Shown here piece by piece: positions 53,501 to 58,676 of a stretch of DNA of 64,000 nucleotides. Under the pieces are notes generated by a model. It was given only the letters and a program-made list of their open reading frames with translations, did not search any database and had not been told where the DNA came from. A program made the translations under genes and the position numbers. This DNA is from JAPORK01 sp026710285 (lineage in GTDB: Bacteria > Pseudomonadota > Gammaproteobacteria > Pseudomonadales > Endozoicomonadaceae): NCBI GenBank assembly GCA_965201045.1, contig OZ241746.1, positions 1,054,001-1,118,000 of the forward strand, read 5' to 3'. Numbering within the stretch: position 1 is the first letter of the stretch; each line of letters starts with the position of its first letter.

Positions 53501-53800
53501 TCTGACATGAGCACTTAATATACCTGTGCGCGGATCAATCTGTGTTCCCCATATTTTCTTAAAATTAAAAGCATTTGACCATGATGTATTTACACCTGCA
53601 TTTTCTTTAACAATGTTTTTTAACTGTGTCGCTTTTTTACTGACGGAAGAAAGCCCCTGAAAAACACGCTTTTCCTGTGGTTGTATCTTTTTGTATTGAT
53701 ATGAATAATTTTTATTTTTGGGCGGAACAGGAAAGGTGACGCCAAATGAAAAAAGATTTAAACACCCGAATAAGGATAACAATATAAGTAGAAAAATCAT
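50537..53800 (-). CDS. N-terminal part of Rhs copy 9, truncated
   Basis: This 1087-residue open stretch starts directly with a hydrophobic leader (MIFLLILLSLFGCLNLFSFG). An in-frame TGA eight codons upstream, with no alternative start between, fixes the start. After the leader the sequence resembles copy 7 (KNIVKENAG), so the two leaders are related. It carries the Rhs entry domain and most YD repeats but stops before the core, hydrophobic segment and tip. If translated it would be a secreted YD-repeat shell without its effector end. It is first in the array and the most promoter-proximal copy. Confidence 0.7.
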   Translation of the reverse strand: MIFLLILLSLFGCLNLFSFGVTFPVPPKNKNYSYQYKKIQPQEKRVFQGLSSVSKKATQLKNIVKENAGVNTSWSNAFNFKKIWGTQIDPRTGILSAHVRAGSLLSNLGHGPNIDLEVNYSSNTHADTDKLGQGWSWNLTYLNPVTHQLTTSTGQNFYLQKNNNGQWSPLYHKLKDIHIDVKNNHFIIMYTNGLKEILNNDGYEVSLEQQDGWKVHFVYYPGSHLLHSVADEVGHKIILHWKKGGVTVVSKGSEGQSVPVVVNTQQEKLREILLPSQQSHASYAIDFSYTKNFITQVTYPTGLKKTYKYNCTDEMKINLNGQANLAVCVVVKETVDPGAGQPAMITRYQYAHSNSNDHNYLGFNSGLEIVKSAFKDRLFETPVSYTYRTTEDNGIIRELHTYNKYHLLIDEQQISDRTGNKLSEVQSFFCRTDQVNGCAHSSFADLPVTYSQPLKVITKVWGNSTGFPAITTATSHYDQQGRMISHTDTFGRLTKISYCPINGDAACPPQSRNWLFSNLTESVTLYPAHTTVATSGLLPITTRNYYRKQFNRSGNDYILVLDHQIQQAGGEKKIIIRRYYQDTANLLTYGLLKQLILTDNQQRPSKLNHVETDYYYTKSVDSYTKTTYSAFRLATGRRRLSPLVTTSLFTNHILQSVDPSGRNTIRYHYDCWDRLIQTDIIRGMNFIVSTYYQYIVSSSLNQIVMIGVNKIQSKVIFDGSGRQLMGYGEVISAAGKVIQGKWMLKHKTTYDKYGRTAKSFVYIIDSSGKINILKTTEDYDDSGRVTDVHLPDGETAVTAYADADRCVMSYQQSTRGRRSAISLTQSNVLYQPVRQWIFPASDKSLPSLHKLCLMQDQQIALSGGRIAKMSYDPFGRLATAIDPLGHHVTKHYNVFGQLTDVIDPVGDSIHYMYDLTGHVIQSWARPVSGGNYLLSSAEYNAAGELLWKTGEDGKRTTFTYTEDGKLLSSTNPAGYTTTVKYDKSGRPVANLLDGKPQLQISYDPVTQLITSQTDMTGKTTFTYDDDGLPRQQVHVGKNSYPDYQFRWRYDANRRIVNVTDIKANQTEKIYDELGRTAQVRYQPYHGK

Positions 53801-53863
53801 ATAATTAAATGTTTTATTTGATCAAGTATAAAAATTATTTAAACGATTATTATTTTTTATTTC

Positions 53864-53891
53864 GTTAAATCAAAAAAACAACTTGTGTCAA
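53864..53891 (-). promoter_or_regulatory. Candidate promoter for the Rhs array
   Basis: On the minus strand a consensus TTGACA (53886-53891) is followed after 16 nt by TTTAAC (53864-53869). This would start transcription about 55 nt upstream of the copy 9 start codon. The -35 is perfect and the -10 matches 4 of 6 positions. It is a prediction from sequence only. Confidence 0.4.
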
Positions 53892-53899
53892 CTGATATC

Positions 53900-54019
53900 A
53901 TGAAAACAAAAAATACAGTATTTGTGAGTTTTACTTTTATGAAAATAAAAAAGATGGTTGTAATTTTATCATTGTTAATTTTTGGGGTAATAATATTCCA
54001 GTCTGTTTTGAATAGTTAA
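53900..54019 (+). CDS. Possible 39-residue membrane peptide
   Basis: An ATG at 53900 opens a 39-codon frame with a second in-frame ATG at 53939. The product has a short basic stretch (KIKK) and then one hydrophobic segment (VVILSLLIFGVIIF) before ending QSVLNS. It looks like a small single-pass membrane peptide or an orphan signal sequence. Neither start has a strong ribosome-binding site. It is divergent from copy 9 and lies just beyond that gene's candidate promoter. I do not recognise a family, and in AT-rich DNA a hydrophobic frame of this length can occur by chance. Confidence 0.25.
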   Translation: MKTKNTVFVSFTFMKIKKMVVILSLLIFGVIIFQSVLNS

Positions 54020-54644
54020 TTGTAAAAAACCATCAGCACACTAATATACCTATCTGACTTGAAAATACTGGATTCACTTTATCGGAAATCACTGTTATCA
54101 AGTGGCTATACAAAAATTAAATTCAATGTTTTGAAGTTAAATGGGTATATATATAATCATTTCCTGATCTGAAAACCTGAGAAAGCTGGCTGACTTTAAC
54201 TTAAAAGCTTAAAATACTTCCGTCACTTTTGGTTTTGTTGTCTGCAAAAACCAAATCTGAAAAGTTATATTTATTTTTACAGGAGGTGATATACTTCAGG
54301 ATAGTTTATAGTTTTGGATATTGTTACACCTGCTGACTTATTTTGTTTATATGGATATTGTTTAGCTGTAATTACTGTTAAACATCAAATAATGTATTTA
54401 CTTTTTATCGAATAGTCAAATAAATACAGCAAGCACAAACAATCTGTAACTGGTGCACGCCTATTCACCAAACAATAAACTAGTTGAGTAGTATCAGGAC
54501 AGGTAGTTACCGGAATTTTGGCAATATTACTATAAGGAAAAAATTTTAAAAAAATATTGTTTTTTTTATGAAATATAAACTATCTTCCTCAATTTTAAAA
54601 ATAAAAATACTGTCTGATAAACAGTGAAAATTACCGGGTAATTT
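54020..54644. other. Intergenic region upstream of the bkd operon
   Basis: This 625-nt region has no supported gene. A weak promoter candidate facing the bkd genes is TTGAAG (54131-54136), 15 nt, TATAAT (54152-54157), but it lies about 490 nt upstream of the first start codon. A perfect Shine-Dalgarno core, AGGAGGTGAT, occurs at 54281-54290 with no start codon at a usable distance after it. Confidence 0.4.
54228..54255. repeat. Inverted repeat (hairpin) in the bkd upstream region
   Basis: TTTGGTTTT (54228-54236) can pair with AAAACCAAA (54247-54255) across a ten-base loop. No run of T follows on either side, so it is not a standard terminator. It could be an operator or an RNA hairpin in the bkd leader; function is unknown. 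Confidence 0.45.
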
Positions 54645-55829
54645 ATGATAAATCCTAACAACACATCAGGAAACACTATACATAACATACAATTTATATC
54701 TCCTGACACGTTAAAGATAAAAACGTTTAGTCTGCTTGATAAAAATGGTTCTGTTTATAAAGACACGACAGCACCTGATATCAGTAAAACCAAAGCCATA
54801 CGCATTTATAAAACAATGCAATTTATTCGTTTACTCGATGAACGAATGCTAGCAGCACAGCGTCAGGGACGAATCAGTTTTTATATGCAATGTACAGGAG
54901 AAGAAGCAGCAGTTACAGCAAGCACCTCCGGATTAAACGACAATGACATGATATTCTCTCAGTACAGAGAACAGGCAGCAATGCATTATCGTGGTTTTTC
55001 CATTGATGAATTTATGAATCAAATGTTCTCTAATGAAAGAGACTATGGTAAAGGTCGGCAAATGCCGGTTCATTATGGTAAAGCTGAACTCAATTGTATG
55101 ACACTGTCATCACCACTTGCTACACAAATCCCTCAGGCAGCAGGTTATGCTTATGGACAAAAAATGGCCGGTTTACAGCAGTGTACACTTTGTTATTTGG
55201 GTGAAGGTGCTGCTTCCGAAGGCGATTTTCATGCCGGATTAAATATGGCAGCCGTACATCAGGTACCGGTCATTTTTTTCTGCAGAAATAACGGTTATGC
55301 CATTTCAACAATAGCCAGCGAACAATTTGCAGGCAACGGTATTACCGCACGGGGAGCAGGGTATGGCATAGAAGCTATTCGTGTAGATGGAGATGATGTA
55401 TTGGCTGTTTATGCAGCAACAAAAAAAGCAAGAGATATTGCGGTTAAGAAAAATAAACCCATATTAATCGAAGCGCTGACTTACCGTTTAGCAGCTCACT
55501 CCTCATCAGATGATCCATCCGGTTATCGAACTAAAAAAGAAGAAGCCTTGTTTTTGAAAAAAGATCCGATACAACGTTTCCGTCAGTGGTTGTTAAAAAA
55601 GCAGTGGTTAAATGAAAAAGAAGATAGCGAAGAACAGCAACAAATAAAAACAGATATTCTGGCAGCACTAAAGAAAGCTGAACAGGTTAGCAAACCACCT
55701 GTAGATGAAATTATAACTGACGTTTATCATACGCCCACCCCGGCATTGCAGCAGCAACTCAAACATTTGAAAGAGCACATAAAACGCCATCCGGAGGCTT
55801 ATCCACACACAGCAAAGAGATTAATATAA
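54645..55829 (+). CDS. bkdA1: Branched-chain 2-oxoacid dehydrogenase E1 alpha subunit
   Basis: This 394-residue protein is the alpha chain of the thiamine-diphosphate-dependent E1 component, which decarboxylates the 2-oxoacids of valine, leucine and isoleucine and passes the acyl group to the E2 lipoyl arm in the cytoplasm. The thiamine-diphosphate motif runs from GEG (186-188) to RNN (214-216). The loop HSSSDDPSGYR (285-295) is typical of branched-chain E1 alpha rather than pyruvate E1 alpha. YREQ (107-110) and KGRQMPVHY (136-144) are also family signatures. The length is normal, with a family-like extended N-terminus. The stop codon overlaps the start of the next gene by one base (TAATG), so the two subunits should be translationally coupled. 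A pyruvate-type complex is the alternative, less supported by the loop sequence. Confidence 0.92.
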   Translation: MINPNNTSGNTIHNIQFISPDTLKIKTFSLLDKNGSVYKDTTAPDISKTKAIRIYKTMQFIRLLDERMLAAQRQGRISFYMQCTGEEAAVTASTSGLNDNDMIFSQYREQAAMHYRGFSIDEFMNQMFSNERDYGKGRQMPVHYGKAELNCMTLSSPLATQIPQAAGYAYGQKMAGLQQCTLCYLGEGAASEGDFHAGLNMAAVHQVPVIFFCRNNGYAISTIASEQFAGNGITARGAGYGIEAIRVDGDDVLAVYAATKKARDIAVKKNKPILIEALTYRLAAHSSSDDPSGYRTKKEEALFLKKDPIQRFRQWLLKKQWLNEKEDSEEQQQIKTDILAALKKAEQVSKPPVDEIITDVYHTPTPALQQQLKHLKEHIKRHPEAYPHTAKRLI

Positions 55830-56806
55830 TGAAAATGAGTATGTTACAGGCGTTAAATAATGCACTTGATATTACCATGTCAGAACACCCTCATGCCTGT
55901 ATTTTTGGAGAAGATGTAGGTCATTTTGGCGGTGTGTTCCGGGTCACCAAAAATTTACAAAAAAAATATGGTAAAGAGCGGGTCTTTAATACTCCTTTAA
56001 CCGAGCAGGGAATTGTTGGTTTTGCAAATGGTCTGGCTGCGCAAGGTGCCATAGCTATTGCTGAAATTCAGTTTGCTGATTATATCTTTCCCGCCTTTGA
56101 TCAAATTGTTAATGAGTCTGCAAAATATCGTTATCGTTCCGGCGGTGAATTTGATGTAGGCAATATGACCATTCGTGCGCCCTATGGTGGAGGTATTGCT
56201 GGCGGGCTTTACCACTCACAGTCACCTGAAGCCTATTTTGCGCATACACCAGGGCTAAGAGTTGTCGTTCCCAGTAACCCTTACCAGGCAAAAGGATTAT
56301 TATTATCAGCTATTAATACGCCTGATCCTGTTGTATTCTTTGAACCGAAGCGGCTGTATCGCGCAGCTACCGGCGAAGTACCAGAGGAACGATACGAAGT
56401 CTCTCTGGAGCTTGCTAAAGTAGTAAAAGAAGGAACAGACGTTACTTTACTTGCATGGGGGGCACAGGTTGAAATAATCGAAAAAGCAGCTCAGATGGCA
56501 CAAGAGAACGATAACATTTCTTCTGAAATTATTGATTTATGCTCAGTGCTGCCATGGGATATAGAAACGGTAGTTAACTCTGTGATAAAAACAGGTCGCT
56601 TAATAATTAATCACGAAGCTCCTCTGACCAGTGGCTTTGGTGCCGAAATTGCAGCTACCATTCAGGAAGCATGTTTTTTACATCTGGAGTCGCCTGTTAT
56701 GCGGGTATGTGGTTTAGATGTTCCTTTTACACTTGTTCATGAAAAAGAGTATATGCCAAACCATCTGAAAACTTACGAAGCTATTATAAGTTCAGTTAAC
56801 TATTAA
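55829..56806 (+). CDS. bkdA2: Branched-chain 2-oxoacid dehydrogenase E1 beta subunit
   Basis: This 325-residue protein is the beta chain of the E1 heterotetramer. It has FGEDVGHFGGVFRVT near residues 26-40, the thiamine-activating Glu59 in NTPLTEQGIVGF, the segment IQFADYIFPAFDQIVNE (80-96), and the active-site His129 in LYHSQSPEA. The C-terminal transketolase-like domain has INHEAPLTSGFG at 260-271. From memory of the family, these blocks closely match the mitochondrial branched-chain E1 beta. It starts on the last base of the E1 alpha stop codon. The length is normal and no key residue is missing. Confidence 0.93.
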   Translation: MKMSMLQALNNALDITMSEHPHACIFGEDVGHFGGVFRVTKNLQKKYGKERVFNTPLTEQGIVGFANGLAAQGAIAIAEIQFADYIFPAFDQIVNESAKYRYRSGGEFDVGNMTIRAPYGGGIAGGLYHSQSPEAYFAHTPGLRVVVPSNPYQAKGLLLSAINTPDPVVFFEPKRLYRAATGEVPEERYEVSLELAKVVKEGTDVTLLAWGAQVEIIEKAAQMAQENDNISSEIIDLCSVLPWDIETVVNSVIKTGRLIINHEAPLTSGFGAEIAATIQEACFLHLESPVMRVCGLDVPFTLVHEKEYMPNHLKTYEAIISSVNY

Positions 56807-56816
56807 GAGAGATTCA

Positions 56817-58100
56817 ATGAAAGATTTTATTCTTCCTGATATTGGTGAAGGCATTGTTGAATGTGAGATTGTTGAGTGGCATGTCCGTGAAGGTGACAAA
56901 ATAGAAGAAGATCAACCGGTTTGTGATGTAATGACAGACAAAGCCCTGGTAGAAATACCTTCCGCTCATTCGGGCATAGTTGACAAACTTTACTATAAAA
57001 AAGGAGATGTTGCAAAAGTTCACAGTCCGCTTTTCAGTATTAATACAGAAGAAAACATTGCCGCTACTGATAATAAGACAGAGACTGATACTACAAAAAA
57101 AAAGCATCCTGATACAAATAAACATCGCCAGGTATCAGTCGAACAACTCAACAAGAACCATCCATCATTAGCTAAATCAGAAAAGAAGGTGGTTTCATCT
57201 CCTGCTGTGAGACGACTGGCCCGTGAACTACACATTGACCTGACACAAGTTACCGGTTCCGGAGAGAACGGACGCATTTATCAGGAAGATCTTTATGCAT
57301 TTCAACGCAAACTCACTGCTGTAGCACCGATGCAAACTATACAAACAGAGACTTCTTCCACTGTCACACACACCGCTAACCCTACACGTACAGAGTCTGT
57401 AACCGGGGTAATGACTGCAATGGCTAAACATATGACAGATGCTGTACGAACTATTCCTCACTTTACTTTTTGTGATGAGATAGATTTAACAGCTCTGGTA
57501 TCATTGCGCCAGCAACTAAAGCAAACCTGTGAACAGCAAGGCATCAAATTAACCCTGATGCCTTTTTTTATTAAGGCACTCTCTCTGGCGCTCACACACT
57601 ATCCACAAGTTAATGTACAAACTAATGATAACTGCACAAAAATAACTTATTTTCCAGACCATAATATTGGAATAGCAGTAGATTCTAAAATCGGTTTACT
57701 GGTGCCCAACATTAAATATTGTCAACAAAAATCAGCCCATGAAATTGCAGCTGAACTGACAAAACTGTTATCTGCCGCACGGGAAGGAAGAGTCAGTCCG
57801 GAAAATATGCGGGGAGGCACAATCACTATTTCTAACATAGGTTCCATTGGAGGAACCATGGCAGTACCGATTATCAACAAACCAGAGGCAGCCATTGTTG
57901 CTATGGGGAAAATACAGAAACTACCCCGTTTTAATGATACAGGACAAATAGAAGCCAGGCAGATTGTTTGCGTAAGCTGGTCAGCAGACCACCGTATTAT
58001 TGATGGTGCGACCATTACCCGACTTAATAACCAGTGGAAGTTTTATCTTGAAAATCCTGCAACTATACTATTTGGATATCCTCCATCCTCTCCTGGCTAA
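56817..58100 (+). CDS. bkdB: Dihydrolipoyl acyltransferase, E2 of the branched-chain complex
   Basis: This 427-residue protein forms the E2 core that transfers the acyl group from lipoate to coenzyme A. It has one N-terminal lipoyl domain with the lipoylated Lys42 in TDKA, a charged linker, a peripheral subunit-binding domain at about 125-162 (SSPAVRRLAREL, then GSGENGRIYQED), a second flexible linker, and a catalytic domain from about 195. The active-site motif is DHRIIDG (391-397) with His392 and Asp396. A single lipoyl domain is normal for this family. The gene lies 10 nt after E1 beta, with AGAGA as a weak ribosome-binding site. A dihydrolipoamide dehydrogenase (E3) gene does not follow, so E3 must come from elsewhere in the genome. 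Confidence 0.93.
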   Translation: MKDFILPDIGEGIVECEIVEWHVREGDKIEEDQPVCDVMTDKALVEIPSAHSGIVDKLYYKKGDVAKVHSPLFSINTEENIAATDNKTETDTTKKKHPDTNKHRQVSVEQLNKNHPSLAKSEKKVVSSPAVRRLARELHIDLTQVTGSGENGRIYQEDLYAFQRKLTAVAPMQTIQTETSSTVTHTANPTRTESVTGVMTAMAKHMTDAVRTIPHFTFCDEIDLTALVSLRQQLKQTCEQQGIKLTLMPFFIKALSLALTHYPQVNVQTNDNCTKITYFPDHNIGIAVDSKIGLLVPNIKYCQQKSAHEIAAELTKLLSAAREGRVSPENMRGGTITISNIGSIGGTMAVPIINKPEAAIVAMGKIQKLPRFNDTGQIEARQIVCVSWSADHRIIDGATITRLNNQWKFYLENPATILFGYPPSSPG

Positions 58101-58181
58101 AGGCTGTCTCTTAGTCACATTTTTCAGGTTCAGTCTTTTACTCTGGCATGTTTGTTTCTTGCTGAATATACCAGCCTTTGT

Positions 58182-58229
58182 CGGACGCACCGTGGGCGTG
58201 GGCTGAGCCGGACGCACCGTGGGCTGAGC
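58182..58229 (+). repeat. Partial tandem duplication CGGACGCACCGTGGG
   Basis: CGGACGCACCGTGGG followed by CTGAGC occurs twice in a row, at about 58182-58207 and 58209-58229. The first copy has an extra CGTGGG. The second copy runs into the left arm of the long inverted repeat, so part of that arm has been duplicated. Confidence 0.6.
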
Positions 58230-58299
58230 TTGTCGAAGCCTGGGAGAAATTAGAACCTAAGTGTCTCCATCCAGGCTTCGACAAGCTCAGCCCACGGTG
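58215..58299. repeat. Perfect 29-bp inverted repeat, REP/MITE-like
   Basis: The arms 58215-58243 and 58271-58299 are perfect reverse complements of each other, with a 27-nt loop. Their centre is GCTTGTCGAAGCC and its complement. Inside the loop GGAGA and TCTCC can extend the stem. The TTCGACAAGCTCAG core is a sequence I know as a dispersed repeat in many proteobacterial genomes. It could act as a bidirectional transcription barrier between the two convergent genes. Confidence 0.8.
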
Positions 58300-58351
58300 T
58301 ATTCAGTAAAGGTTGATATATTTAGCAGAAAATAAATCTGTAAATACCAAT

Positions 58352-58468
58352 GGATTCTTGCTTGCGCAGGAATGACGAGTCTGCACAAACAGAACTTCAT
58401 GGGGCTTTATAGCTTCAACGGTTTCTGCCATACTCCACCGTTGTCATTCCTGTGCAAGCAGAAACCCA
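58352..58468. repeat. Imperfect inverted repeat pair, GGAATGA/TCATTCC type
   Basis: GGATTCTTGCTTGCGCAGG followed by AATGACGA (about 58353-58378) is an imperfect reverse complement of TTGTCATTCCTGTGCAAGC followed by AGAAACCC (about 58441-58467), with roughly 60 nt between. Elements of the pattern TCATTCC-palindrome-GGAATCC are common dispersed repeats in gammaproteobacteria, and this pair looks like two decayed copies in opposite orientation. Confidence 0.6.
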
Positions 58469-58621
58469 GAAAAAATTTCCAATTTTTTCACACCCAACCA
58501 AATACTTAATGAGATGGACACTACCCAATCCCTGCCGAAATGACACAGCCTCCAGCATTATCTATTTGTTAAGGAAGGATTTTTATTAAACCAAAAACTC
58601 CGAACCGGGGTTACCTTATGG

Positions 58622-58639
58622 TTCCCGCAAAAGCGGGAA
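58622..58639. repeat. Short perfect hairpin TTCCCGC-AAAA-GCGGGAA
   Basis: A 7-bp perfect stem with an AAAA loop lies about 38 nt beyond the 3' end of the secreted kinase gene. It has the same TTCCCGC/GCGGGAA core as the common TCATTCCCGC repeats. No T run follows in the kinase direction, so it is a repeat remnant or a weak terminator. Confidence 0.5.
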
Positions 58640-58676
58640 ATCAGCTATGTTCGATTATGTCTTATCAACATCAAAA

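Larger units (their letters stand above)
1..53800 (-). repeat. Tandem array of ten Rhs/YD-repeat genes
   Basis: Ten head-to-tail copies of a unit of about 5.5-5.8 kb fill this stretch. The start-to-start distances are 5682, 5682, 5775, 5527, 5540, 5537, 5558, 5808 and 5614 nt. Nothing but short spacers lies between the units. The central 4.5 kb of each unit is highly similar across all copies, while the first ~250 nt and last ~600 nt of each gene differ by type. Copies 0-2 form one similarity group and copies 3-9 another. Such long near-identical repeats are prone to recombination and also to assembly error, so copy number should be treated with care. Confidence 0.95.
48311..53800 (-). pseudogene. 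Rhs/YD-repeat copy 9, interrupted by one nonsense codon
   Basis: The two open stretches 50537-53800 and 48311-50470 are in the same frame and together make one 1829-codon gene. The interruption is a TAA at 50537-50539 where most other copies have TCA (Ser after YHGK). The 22 codons between the stop and the next ATG still encode the expected residues, so this is a point nonsense change and not a frameshift. Stop readthrough, reinitiation or a sequencing error would each restore a product. No other disabling change is visible, so the mutation looks recent. Confidence 0.85.
58101..58676. other. Repeat-rich intergenic island
   Basis: This 576-nt stretch between the convergent bkdB and kinase genes contains no supported gene. 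It is visibly more GC-rich in places than its surroundings. It carries a perfect long inverted repeat, a partial tandem duplication, an imperfect inverted pair built on TCATTCC and GGAATGA, and a small perfect hairpin, each listed separately. These resemble dispersed palindromic repeats that gather at the 3' ends of genes. Confidence 0.7.

Noticed and set aside
48311..53800. Copy 9 as two separate genes or a frameshift
   Set aside because: Both parts are in the same frame and the codons between them still match the other copies, so a single nonsense codon explains it.
1..53800. CRISPR or short tandem repeat array
   Set aside because: The repeats are whole genes of about 5.5 kb, and no short regularly spaced repeats were seen.
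54281..54310. GTG-initiated frame at the strong Shine-Dalgarno sequence
   Set aside because: The GTG lies inside the ribosome-binding sequence and the frame ends after seven codons.
56814..57125. Antisense frames across bkdA2 and bkdB
   Set aside because: They overlap strongly supported enzyme genes and show no family features.
58000..58206. Plus-strand 68-codon frame at the end of bkdB
   Set aside because: It mostly overlaps bkdB in another frame and then runs into the repeat island.
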